Assembly (NCBI GenBank): GCA_963281155.1
Contig: CAUJLY010000006.1
Location: 1,302,001-1,366,000 of the forward strand
DNA: 64,000 nucleotides
Source: Rhabditophanes sp. KR3021
Taxonomy: Eukaryota > Nematoda > Chromadorea > Rhabditida > Alloionematidae
Direction: 5' to 3'
In this document: piece after piece, positions 13,088 to 25,200 of the stretch
Numbering within the stretch: the first letter of the stretch is position 1
Layout of the letters: the number at the start of each line of letters is the position of its first letter
Notes under the pieces: model-generated
Database searches by the model: none
Seen by the model: only the letters and a program-made list of their open reading frames with translations
What the model was told of the DNA's origin: nothing
Position numbers and translations under genes: made by a program

Positions 13088-15737
13088 TTACACATCATCA
13101 AATTGAAATGCCGGGTTTGCAAATTGACGTTCGTATATGCTACTGAATGTAGCTTGGAGATCGTAGAAAGTCGGTCTTCGTTCGGCATACTTGTGCCAAC
13201 ACTTTTTCATTACTTCATATATTTCATCGGTTGCAAATTTGGGTAAGGGAAGTCTATATCCAGATTTGAGAGCTTTTATCAACTCTTCCTTTGACATATC
13301 AGGGTAGGGAGTTTCTCCCATTGAGTAGATTTCAAATAATAAGACGCCAAAAGAAAAAACATCACTTTTTTCTGAGAAATTTCCTTCTGTTAAAGCTTCG
13401 ATACTTTGCCATTTGTAATGCAAGCATTTGTTTCCTTTTCCTTCCAACGCAAATTCACGGTCTTCTTGATTACTGCAATATCCAAGGCCTGATATTTTAG
13501 CTCTTAGTCCAGTTGTTAAGAGAATATTTCTGGCCCCTAAATCACGATGTACAAAGCCACGTAAAGCTAATACACTCATCGCATTACAAATCTCAACCAA
13601 CATATTTAAAAAGCGAGCATAAGGTACTCTTGCCATGTAAATGCTGTCCGATTTGTGAAAGGACTCCTTAATTTGAGACAAATACCTACTCAAATTGGTA
13701 TGAGTAAGTTCTGACACCGTACACACCAAATTATTGCGTGAAGTCCATCCTAACAACATCGCAATATTGACGTGATTGTTAATAGCTTTCATAACATTCA
13801 TCTCCCTCAATAGTTGGCCCTCTTCCTTTGCATCAAACCGTTTAGGAACACGAATTGCTACGGCACAATCTTGAAATTGCTTTATTTCAATCCTATGAAT
13901 CCAACCTAATATTGGGGCAGGGCCTTTCAGCTTTCCCAAATAAACAACATAATTTTTACCTTCCCCCAAAGGAAATTCGTAATCCAAATGTACTCTGTCA
14001 CTCTTGACTTCCCACGGAAGTCTTTCTGTTTCGGACACAACTTTTGCCTTCCTAGAAAGAGGTATTAATGTAAATATATAAATGGAAGTAAATAATTAAA
14101 TTAGTTCCTTCTTATCCATACCTTAATGGCTTAATAATAGACTTTAATTCATCTTCCATCTCTGTCAGTTGCATCTGTTTTCTTTGCTTAGCACCTTTGT
14201 ACAACAAAAGGATAGCTGAGATTGAGGTGATTGTACACAAAACAATAATAACTATAAACTGCTCCCAAGCTAATGACCATGGTTCTTTATATTTATAAGC
14301 GACCGTTCGAATCAATGGAAACCACTTAATCGTGTCAACGCAAATTGTTGAGTAATTAGTAATTTGTTCAAAATATCTTAAATAGTAAACATGCGAATTT
14401 GTCGTTGAACTCAAAAAATGTGCTTCTTTTAATTTGTATGTGAATTGTTCATACAAATGCTTTGACGTAAAAGATCCCTTGAAGAAAAAATTGAAATTTT
14501 CAAATGTTTTGACTGTTCCATTGATGATTTGAGTTATCAATTGAGTTGGTATGTTGAAATCGTAGTAGATTACTTTTTTGTGGTGGGACAAACTGTAATA
14601 AAGGTCTTGATAAAATTGATCCATGCTTTGGGTGGGTACGTCATCCATAGGATTTAATGTGTTGATGCAATGATCTAGGAATTTTGTAGTATAATTACCT
14701 AACCAAGGAATTTGGAGTCTTGATTTGTTGCTGATGGACGGATATAGGTTTATTGTCAAGAAATTTTCAGCTATTTTCAGGTAATCGAGAGAACAGTTTG
14801 TAGCACTAGTTATCAGTTCACTTATTGTTTTAATGACAACTTTATCACTTTCTTTTTCTCGTGCAATAAAAATGTCATAGGCAGGTGATGTGTGATTGAG
14901 GATGTTGGGTCTTTTTCCCAACTCTACGTCTACATTTGCACAAAAGGCATGTTTGCAAGAACTTTGGAGTTTGTCTAATGAGCAAGTCAAATTAGATGAT
15001 GACGAGTAAATTTGGAATGCATTTGAATCATTATACATAATATATGTTTCGGTATTTGGGAAGAAGCTTAATTTGTATAAGGCGGAAATTAACTTAGGAT
15101 TCCTGAAATTGGTCAAAACAGTTACCGATTTCTTCGATACAACTTTATTGATGTCATTGTCTGGGTCGGTGATGTCGTTTTCAATTTTTGTAATTTCATC
15201 TACATAAACTTCGTTTGCTTCATCAACAACACTTAAATTGTACATGTTTCCACCTATAGATCCATCTTGTCTCCAATACTCAACAATGGCTTCCATTTCA
15301 GCTGTATCGATTCTTTTTGTCATTTTGGTACCTGTACCAAATGACAATGTATAATCAACTGTCAACCCGTTATTAGACTCAATACAACTATCTGACAACT
15401 AAAAAATAAATGACCTAGTTTTAATTTGGAATGCAATCAAAAAATTGTCCATAACATGATTTGTTTTTTTTGTGAGAAGCATGTGCAAATTTTTGTTTTT
15501 CAAATTTACCTTTGCAAAGGAATTAAATAATTTCCAGAAGTCGTTAACCGTAACTTGCTTATTAAAAAGCAATAAAACATATGCAGTAACTCCACTCGTT
15601 TTGCATTTGATTAAATTTTGTTGTGGTTGATAAATTGTATTGGCCATAATGAGGTCATTTGGGTGCGATGCAATGACCGGCACATTTAGCAAGGCAAAAA
15701 TAAATATCAGATATCGCATTAGAAGCTTAATTTTCAT
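13088..15737 (-). CDS. Receptor tyrosine kinase-like protein, predicted pseudokinase
   Basis: Three exons: 15510-15737, 14122-15398 and 13088-14051 (introns 111 and 70 nt, phases consistent), about 822 aa. The start gives a signal peptide (MKIKLLMRYLIFIFALLNVP). The ectodomain of about 435 residues has few cysteines and no domain I recognise. A single transmembrane helix (FIVIIVLCTITSISAILLLY) lies near residues 461-481, followed by basic residues and a tyrosine-kinase-like domain at about 515-815. The HRDLGARN loop is present at about 670. The beta-3 lysine position reads VAIR (Arg at about 569), and the DFG site reads GLG (about 690), so the ATP-lysine anchor and the metal-binding Asp are both missing. 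It is probably catalytically dead and acts as a scaffold or co-receptor. Family placement beyond nematode RTK-like is not possible. Confidence 0.82.
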
Positions 15738-16544
15738 TCGAAAGAAATTATATTTAATTAGGTGAATACGTATATTAATAATCCTGTAATAAAAGTAACA
15801 CTTTAAATTCAGAGTTCACAGACTATAAGTATATAGATAACCGTAAAAAAGTATACCCAACATTGCTACTGAAAAAAAGACAAAATAGATGGTAAGGGAA
15901 TTGATATCAAAAATTCAGATATGCTCAGGTATCTTGGTTGGTAGTACCTTTAATAGTCATGCTTGGTAACGCATTATACTCAGAAACTAAATATAAATCA
16001 AAGAAACATCGGCCGTGTTTTAATCAAATGAAAAATGTGTGCATTTATTGTCTTTCGAAATGAAAGAGATATATGAAGTTTAGTGTTGCTTGATCATAAC
16101 TGAGACAAATTTTATTTGATGTATGATATCATTATCGTGCAAGAAAAGGTATATACTCCTTAAATGTCTTGGACATTTTTTTATTTAACTAAGACGAAAA
16201 ATGATGAACACTTTACACCTATTTATGGATAAGAAAGCTTCATTTAATAATTTAATTACACATAAATATGCTCTCTTACAATAATATTGTCTTTGAAAAA
16301 AATAGTGTGTGGTATGAATGAACTGTTTAATGAATTTATTTGTTATCTCATATTTAATTAAATGTGGAAGTTAAGATGGAGTTTGATTAAGCACAACTTA
16401 TCAAACTGTTATTTAAAACATATTTTTTGATTGTTACAAATGTTTAAAAAATTGAAGCGACAATTTAAAGAAGGGATAGGGTGGAAGTAAAAATAATTGG
16501 TTCTTGGAACTAAATTTATAAGTTTAGATGTGACGTTTAATGCA
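15738..16544. other. Intergenic spacer
   Basis: About 800 nt between the kinase-like gene start and the 3' end of the small secreted precursor gene. I see no gene. It should contain the promoter of the kinase-like gene. Confidence 0.6.
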
Positions 16545-16844
16545 TTATACAGAATATTCGTCATTTTCAATGTAGCTTTTTGGCTCATCATTCGTAAGGT
16601 GTTGTTGCAGATACTGTGCTGGTAGAATATTTTGATAATGAGACGGGAAAATGCCGCTAAAGTTCGGTGAAAAGGATCTCTTTATATACATAGGAAAATT
16701 TCCAACGTTCTCATCTCTAGTATGTCTTTCTTGACGATACAACGGAAGTTCTTGAAGAACAAAGGCATGTACAATAGATCCCATCAGAAGTACACACAAT
16801 AGAATGGTAGGAATTATTCGGATCTGTTTATTAAAAGTAGACAT
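16545..16844 (-). CDS. Small secreted precursor, possible neuropeptide-like protein
   Basis: A 99-aa protein begins at the ATG at 16844. An acceptor (ATTTTTCAG ending at 16882) 37 nt upstream suggests a 5' UTR intron or spliced-leader addition, which supports this ATG over the longer open frame to 16979. Residues 1-27 form a signal peptide (IIPTILLCVLLMGSIVHA core). The short mature region contains a dibasic KR near residue 64 and RxxR-like sites (RQERHTR) that could be cleaved to release a peptide starting SFSPNFSGIF. There are no repeated peptide copies, so the neuropeptide reading is only a suggestion. No cysteine pattern is present. Confidence 0.6.
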   Translation of the reverse strand: MSTFNKQIRIIPTILLCVLLMGSIVHAFVLQELPLYRQERHTRDENVGNFPMYIKRSFSPNFSGIFPSHYQNILPAQYLQQHLTNDEPKSYIENDEYSV

Positions 16845-18652
16845 GTTTTGATATTCGACGACGTAGTTAGATACTGTACAACTGAAAAATAACAAATTAT
16901 AACAAAATAAAACAAAATAAAAAAGATAGTAACGATAGTAAAATACAATTGTAAGGAGTTTTAGTGGAATAGTCTCCAAACAACTTAAGCTAAAAGCGAA
17001 TAGCTTAGGCTATATGAAACGATTTGGAAGTTATTAAATTGTTATACTTTCCACTCCACACCCGCCTACCAATTAGCATTTAGCCTTTGCTGGTTCAATA
17101 AGTTTTCAATTTATTTTAGGACGTGTGAAAAAGTATTTGACATATTGGAAATATATTACAGAGACAAAAATTATTCAATTATGAAACAATGGTGTAAAGT
17201 ATCGTCTTAATCTTTATTCTATTAACATATTTTTAATCATACGGATGTTTTTTAAAAACTTTTTTCAAGCTTTTAGTGACATACTTGCCGAATGACCGAA
17301 TAAAGACCGTTTAATCTACATAATTAAACTAAATAACTTAAACAACATCATTAAATTTCAACTCATATTTATTATAAAGACCAATCATTCAGATTAGCCA
17401 AAATTATTGCGTCTAAAGGAAACTTGATTTTCCAAAAATGTGGATATTTGTATTTATTAATATAAGTATTATTTGAAGCATCAAAAGCTTACCATAACAA
17501 ATAATATATGATGTAATTGGATGATTTGAAGGTGAGGAAATTGTAGGCAAATTTGTTTTTTTCATTTTTATAATCAAGTATATTATATATACAAAAGTCT
17601 TTATTTAAGTTTATTACTGCATACATCTTCTAAATCCGGCATTGAAAAATTGCTTCAACAATTCATATCCTATTAACAGCGTCATAATATTATAGAATCC
17701 ATAAATATTATGAAATCCCTATGCTTATCTTAATAATAGGATTATTGTAATTAATTGTTCGTGTTTTTTCCTCCGACATAACGTAAATATGTTTTCCAAA
17801 CTGATATTTCGAACCATGCTTCTTATATTATTTTTAACTTCTTGATCAAACGCAATCACAAGACTATTTGTTTCAGATTAGACAACAACAATTTTCTGAC
17901 AAACATCATTATGCTCACCAACAATTCTAGGATTAATTTAAGGCGATTATAAATAAGATCACAACTTCCACTCTTAAAATAGATGCTAAAAGCACAATTT
18001 ATGATTAATATATAAAAATAATTTTTAAAATGCGTGCAATTGGTTTTATTAGCTATTCCAAACTACGCAATAGTTAAGAATCTTTCAAGTAATTTTTAGA
18101 TTATAATTGAATCTATTTTATTACCAAAAAAAGTATATTTCCTTACATGTTTAACATTTTTTTGTTAAATTTAATCTTCCCAAAGACGTCTTATTATGGT
18201 TATTGCATTTTAAATGTTGTTCTTTTACCAGAATAAAGCTCAACTAACAGAATAATATATGAAAACAACAATAAATACGGCAATTTAATTTGTTTTTCTC
18301 AAGATAATACAATAAAAAGATAACCCTTTATAAAATGTGCATAACTTAATTTTGAGGAAAATAAATCATCATTCAATCTTTTAATTACATTTTTCTTTAA
18401 TTGACAAACCAAAATTCATTATTTATTGGAAAATGGTCATAAGCGCATACACTTTATATAATGAATTAATTTGAGCCATCTCCATGCCAACCTACTCTAC
18501 ACAGCCCCTTGCCAATGGATATTTGTATTAATAATTGCCATGTATACTCAAATACATTTCCTGAGGTTGCGCAAGTCTTTTTTATTGAGTTGAATATTCT
18601 CCACACTTCCGTATATAAAGTTTCACTTAATTAATTATTTACTTTCAGAAGG
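16845..18652. other. AT-rich intergenic region
   Basis: About 1.8 kb with no supported coding sequence or RNA gene. The right end (18620-18652) carries a TTTACTTTCAG acceptor directly before the aquaporin-like start codon, a layout expected for spliced-leader addition. Confidence 0.55.
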
Positions 18653-19593
18653 ATGGGTTTACATAGATGGTTGCATTCATTTAAGGAGCCTATAATTGAG
18701 TTTTTCTCTTGTATTGTTATCAATTTTACTCTCAGTTTGATTTTAATCGCATCTTTACTTGACCAATTTCATGTAGGATATGGTATTTTCCATGCATTGG
18801 TGTATTTAATTTTTATTCAAACCACTAGATCTAAATTTTGTTGCTGTTTTAACATCAGTAAGGTTTTAAATGATTAGAAGATCTTTTAACAGTTGCTTTT
18901 AGATATCACTATTTTGGCAATATGCACCAGAAGAATTAAAGTAATTCCAGGATTGGCTATTCTTTTTGTTCAATTTTTCGGTACCTTCATCGGCTTTTCT
19001 TTGGCTACCTGGGTTCATTGGAGTGTCATAAGAGGTCCATTTCAATTCTTTAACCCATACGAAATAATTGCTTCTCAGACAAATATAGTTTACTTCATTA
19101 TTGTCGAGACTACTTTAATTGTTATTCGTAACCATGCCGCTCTTTTGTCTCGTGAAAAAGACCAAGGCATTATAGTTGCTGCTTCCGAGGTAAGTTGTTA
19201 TGGAGACGTGAGGCACAATTTGTCAATAATTACTACGCCACTTTATAGTTCATTATTGTGTACGTTTCTTTTCTATATAAATCGGATAGCTGTCTCGGAA
19301 ACTTCAGTTTGTACGTGATAAGTCATTCCTTGCAAGCTCAACTTACAAACACTAAAAATGTTTGGTACCAACTTTGGAGTCACATACTTTCTGCTGCTCT
19401 TGCTTTCGCAATTTCTCTCATAATAACAGGTCTTTCATTGCTGCTACCATTCGAAGAATACAAAATTCAAAACATTGAGAAAAATACTTTACTTCGAAAG
19501 AATTTAAGTATCAGAAGCAGAAGGCGTTTGGAGCGTGGTGAAAGTTTGAAAAAAGAAATCAAAAAAGATAAGCGCAACAAATCTATGGCTTAA
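18653..19593 (+). CDS. Aquaporin-like (MIP fold) six-TM protein with degenerate NPA motifs
   Basis: Exons 18653-18857, 18903-19189 and 19249-19593 give about 278 aa. An optional in-frame 48-nt intron at 19260-19307 would shorten it to 262 aa. Six hydrophobic segments are visible. Features expected of MIP proteins are present: a Glu at the start of TM1 (PIIEFFSCIV) and of TM4 (VYFIIVETTLIVI), a Gln-Phe-Phe-Gly motif in TM3 (FVQFFGTFIG), and a W-Y...SA-LA type last helix (VWYQLWSHILSAALAF). Neither canonical NPA box is seen: the first site reads like GIFHALVYL and the second has no NPAR. The C-terminus is highly basic. This resembles nematode unorthodox (AQP11/12-type) aquaporins, which may sit in internal membranes. 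The acceptor 4 nt before the ATG fits trans-splicing. AATAAA lies near 19792. Confidence 0.5.
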
Positions 19594-22201
19594 ACCAATT
19601 ATCACAAAAACATATCCTCACCAACGACAATTAATTTTAAATCGCAAAGACAATCATTAAAAATTTATATCAATCCTTGAACCAATAAACCAAAAATCCC
19701 TAATGAATATTTGCATGTATCTTTATCTGAATTTAATTGTAAATTGAAAAGCTCTCTCACGCCTAGGCATTTTAAATACCACCAATATACAATAAAAAAT
19801 TCTTGCACTCCAATCGTTCTTTGTAGCCGCATTTTATAGTTTTGAATTTAATATAAATAGTATACCATAAAAAGCACTATCAACAACTCATCATCATATA
19901 TTTTTAGTCGACTTTTTGAACGTATCATTTTGAGTGAATCTCTAAAAAGTATGCCACAAATTAAAATGACATAATATGCTCTGTGATATTGAGTACTTAT
20001 TATTATTAAGATATTATAATCTATACATATTTTGTTAATAGCACAATACACTCGAAATATTCCACAATTTAAGTTGAAGTAACAAAATTTTGACAACTGA
20101 CAATTTTGGCTCAAAGATGAGTGAGAAGTATAAGTTAAGTCTCCCCTCAACTCCTTCCCCATACCATTTATCTACCCGTCAACAAAAAGTTTTGTGTGCC
20201 TTCATCTTATCCCAAAGCAACCTTAAATATGATTAAAGGATTCTGCATTATAATAATACATACACATTATCATAATAATGGATACGTTCGAGATGATGAG
20301 ACTCGTACTCCTTTCCTGATCACATTCGAATCGAGTAACGAATTTGTATCAGGATAATTGTTTCCACACACTCTCTTTTTTAATACTTTAAAATTAAACT
20401 GTTTTTACACATCCCAAACATGTCTATTTTTAAATATATAATTGCACATACGTATTTTGAATCTATTTCCTTGTTTAGCACTCATATCCAATTAAAGTGA
20501 TAGTTAGCGGTTCCGTTTTTCCAATTAATAAGATGTCCTATTTGAATTCGAGCCCAACAAACGCATTAACCAAGACAAATTAAAAACAAATTTGGTAGTG
20601 TCCACTTGTGTCAAATTATTGTCTTATTCAACACAACAAGTTCAAGACAGTGTCACTTAGTTGAGCTTGATTTAGGTTTACAACAACCTCATACCATTTG
20701 TTTTCTCTAATTGCAGGGGGCATAACTGGTGCTGGTGAATGTAATCATTGCTAACAATAAAGTTCATTTTGGGCACTTACTTTTGGTTGAGTAATCATAT
20801 GCTATTGTGTTTGGTTTCGGGACCCCTAATACTTATGGTCCTCACAACAATAGACAGGAAACTTGATGGCGTGTCTTTTGTAGACACTTTTTATAATATC
20901 TATAGTTAACACCAAACATGTCCACATACCTTAATAAATGACACCTTTTGAAGTTGGTTCAGTCAGTAGTGCAATTTGTCATCATCATTGTTCTTTTGGT
21001 TTGGCACATTTGCCTTTTTTTGAAAAATAGTATTGTCCGAAACACAATACAACATAACTCTTTTACATATCCAATTATTATGATGTACAGTTGTCTAATT
21101 ATAGATGACTTTCTAATTGTACAAGAGTACCTGTCCATTTTGCGTATTTCCATTAACATGTAACGTTGTTTCCAACTATAATTCGCTTTAAATTCATCAA
21201 ATATAATCTACTTTTAAAATGTATCAAATGCATAAATATATCTATATCTTGAGGTAGAGAATATATAAATTTTGATGATGACCTTTGTTTTATCATTTGT
21301 ACATATTTCTATATCACACTCATCTCACTTTTAAATTTTGTTCACAAACTTCAAAATACCATCACATCTTGTAATGTGATATGACATAAAAGTTGAGCTA
21401 ACCTATGTTACCTTCACTCTGACAAGTTTCTTTCTACAAATGTAAAGTGTTTTCGATAATATGCAACCCTAAGAACAATCTAATGATACAAAACATCCAA
21501 ATTTATTTGAATACTGTTATCAAAAGTTTACACTCTATTTCATCCAACTTTCCTAAATCAAAATCTATTGACGCGGCCCTGAACTTCTCCATAAACAGAT
21601 TATCATTTAAATAGAAACCTCTTATTTGCGAACAAATTTAATATATGACCGTGCAATTTATCATTTTAATAGTATTTAAGGAAAGGCAAAAGCTACTTCG
21701 TATTGTTGTCGTTATTAATGTACTTACAAAACATTTGAAAAGTAAAAGTTCCAATTGTATGTATTTGGGCTATAATACAAATTATTAAATTCTCCAACAT
21801 TTATCTTATTAATGTTTTCACAAAAGTCAAGCATTTTATTTGTTAAAAGATGTCAGCGGGCCTATTAACACCCTCACTTTGCCACATACATGGAAACATT
21901 TTGTAGATGTTTGTACTACCACTTATCTTGCCAAGCTATTTATATATTTCCACAAATAATACATACCTCTGTCCTCGTTTATGTCTGGCCCGTTATGTGA
22001 ATGTGAAAATAAATATTAGTGCCACAAAATAGACTTCTCGACCTTACTATCTTATGTGAATTTTTGATGGAAATTTAATGCTTTTTCATAAATAAATATC
22101 TTTCCATTTTTATAGATGCCAAACTCATACTAACTACTTCTATTTTATATTTTCTTTAATTAACGTGTCAACCATAGAGCTTATCATTATTTATCGTCAA
22201 A
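19594..22201. other. AT-rich intergenic region upstream of the ROR-type gene
   Basis: About 2.6 kb with no supported gene. The first ~200 nt is the 3' UTR and poly-A region of the aquaporin-like gene. The hairpin at 20281-20350 is listed separately. The right end should hold promoter or 5' exon sequence for the ROR-type receptor. Confidence 0.5.
20281..20350. other. Imperfect hairpin of about 70 nt, candidate structured RNA or cis element
   Basis: Three blocks can pair in nested order: GATAC with GTATC, TTCG with CGAA, and ACTCG with CGAGT, around an apical region of about 26 nt. The stretch is richer in G and C than its surroundings. The stem has a large asymmetric bulge (10 nt against 2), which argues against a normal miRNA precursor. 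Confidence 0.2.
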
Positions 22202-25200
22202 ATGAATAACCAACATCACCACAAAAATAGAATACAAAGGAGACATGATGACTTAATTTTGGAACCATCAGGAGATTATGATCTTGTTTATGGCGATGAT
22301 CCATCGACGTAAGTTTAATTTTAAAATTACTTATATAAAGCTAAATATAATAATTTACTCCACATCACTCTTACTTATTATCTTAAAACCAGTGGGGTGT
22401 TTAAATAGCATGTATCATTTTATTCTTGGATCAGTTGAGATTGCATGACATTTGAATTACCATACTTGAGTGTTATCCTCTTAAGTATATTTTTGAAATC
22501 TTGACATCTTTCCTCATAATTAACACCATCATCTGGCACATTTTTGATTATTAATGAAATGAGAGCTTTATAATAACGAATGCACTTTCTTTTTGAATTA
22601 ATTAAATTTAAAAGTTGCATAATTAAAATTTTACTCTACAAAAGTGTTGTAGTTATTACTTAATGGGTTAATAATCAAGTCATACACAATCAAGACTTTC
22701 TCATTTATTAGATTAAAAAGCGTTTATTAATATTTCACTTGATACTATTTATCTCCCCTCAAATTGTAGTTCAGATATATTTTAATTAATATTGAGTATG
22801 AGTCAAATTTATCAATCGAGTCAATCGTTTTTGTTATGTCATTTATTCCACACCCATGACTAAACAACAATGCCACCTGCACGTTTGATTTCTTTTGGTT
22901 GTGCGCGCATTTTGTACTCTAAACAACGCTTCATTTAGTCTGCACCGAGACAATTAAAAGTGCATAAAAATGTCTGAGTAACATTTGAAAGTTTAGAGCA
23001 TCATCATCTAGATTAGCTTGACATACCTTTTGCGTTAACAAAAGTGTTGTGACTAATTGGGATGGCATGTGTAAGGATACAAATGCAACACACACATATA
23101 TGCTACCTACCTTTGAAAGATATGTTCACATTATAAAATCATTAGCATTGTTCATAAAAACAGTAGATAGATTATTTATACCTGCATATACCTTCCAATA
23201 TACCAATCAACTATTACAATTTAGTTGTTTTAAAATGATTTATGGGATGTGTCCTAATGATGAACCACTTTTTAATATACTTTCTTAACTAAAAATATAT
23301 GTCCCAATTAATTTGACAAACCCTCACAACCATTCAATGCATTGGCATCAAGTAAACCATTTAAAATATAAATTTATGCATTAATTAATTTTTTGACAAT
23401 TCCCTGACACAACCTTATTTCATTAATGTTACATTTAGAGTTATCTGTCGGTTGGGTTCAGCTGAACTTACTTAATTAAAAATAAGGCCTCGTGAAAGAC
23501 ATTCTTCTACTTAATCATTAATATACTTCCAAATGGTGACACACTACAAAAAGAAATGTTACATATGTATCAAGTCTACTACATATATGACTAAGTAACA
23601 CAAATATCCTTAGCATATCTATTTCCCTTTTTTGTTAAACTATCCCACATTTTTTATTTATAAATTGTTCATCTTTTCAATCAAATCCATTTTTTTGAAA
23701 AATAGTCGTAACCAAGTTTGTACAAAAGTGTTAGTTAATTTCAGTTTAAATTTATCTTATCAGATTTAATAGTCGACTCGCCTTTAATTGTCTTTCATAT
23801 TCATTTCTTTTAACTTGATTTCGATTGATTAATTGTTTTGTCGCCACGTTAAACTGCCTCCTAGCACTTCATTTATCTTTAGTCACTATTCAAGCCTCAG
23901 GAAACAAGACACAACAACTATTTATTTAATAAGACAACAAAAAAGCCGTCTTAAATAATAAGTCCACAAGTATGAGGATCTTGTTGTTAGATTGTTGTAA
24001 TGAGAATAAATTAATGTAGCCTTGGATTAACAAAATCTTTTTATCTTGGCATATGATTTGTGAGGACCAGTTTGTAAGTCCAATAATATACTGTTCATTG
24101 AACAAGTCTTACTTTATCTATATGAACTGAATCTAAGTGGCATCAAAAAGAAGAAGACTTGAGTCGGAGGGCCTGTATATAGCGACGGGATATACACAAT
24201 ATATGTATGGCTATAAGTGAGCGGACACTTAGTAGGAAGTAAAGTTTTTTTGGCAGTGTTCAGCCTAATTTACCACATAGACAGTCACTACATTCTCGAG
24301 ACCATTATTATATACACATTTATATGTATGTGGTCAGTCTCGGGTAGCGGCGACGACAACTGTGTTTTCTTGATTTACGACCATCTATAAAACTTAATTT
24401 TGATGTACTTATGCGATTGATTAGTGATTTATGGCTTTTTATTTCCTTTAAACAAGCCAAAACGAATGACTTTACTTTAAGCCAATTATTGGAACAAATT
24501 GTTTTATGATAAGAGGATAATTAATGGTGGTCATCAAAATGTATTATTTGTTTTTGTAATTAATGAATGGCTTTTTTATAGAATGACTGAAGACGGCGAC
24601 CAAAGACCTTACATCAGATTAAGTTCCTTTCTATCTAATCAAACAAGAGATGCCGGAAACGAAGTTCGTTTCAAATGCGAAGCAGCCGGATCTCCACTGC
24701 CTATAACTTTCCAATGGCTAAAGAATCATGTGCCCCTAGAAAAACAAAAGAGAGTCAAAATTCGGAACAAAGATTATTCCTCAAAGTTAACTATAACTGA
24801 GTTAGATGTCTTGGACAGTGCTTATTACCAGTGTATTGTTTCAAATAGTGCTGGATCAGTAAATAGTACAGCTGTGCTGCGGGTAAGTAATCATAATTTG
24901 AGACATCACATATACACACACATTTAAATGTATATCCGTTATTTTAGCTTTGTTGATACAAAATTGGAGTATTAATTTAATTTAAAAGACAAATTTGGTT
25001 TGAGAATAGGTTTTGGCCATCATATGCAAATGGACCATGATCGTGTTTATATAGCTATGTTATCTTAATTAGTTTACTATCATCTTTCTCATTGTTTACA
25101 ATCTTGAGCTTTCTTATCTAAAATTAGTATAAATGATGTTAGTCATTTGCAAGATATTTAATTTATATTTAGCCTTGATAGAATGTCAAAATTTTATTCT

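Noticed and set aside
16845..16979. Longer N-terminus for the small secreted precursor
   Set aside because: An acceptor lies between the two start codons, and the inner ATG begins directly with a proper signal peptide.
20318..20332. TTCGAATC motif resembling a tRNA T-loop
   Set aside because: No T-arm stem, acceptor stem or anticodon arm can be built around it.
24251..24262. GGCAGTG sequence resembling a miR-34 seed
   Set aside because: The rest of the mature sequence does not match and no opposite arm with a CACTGCC-type complement lies nearby.
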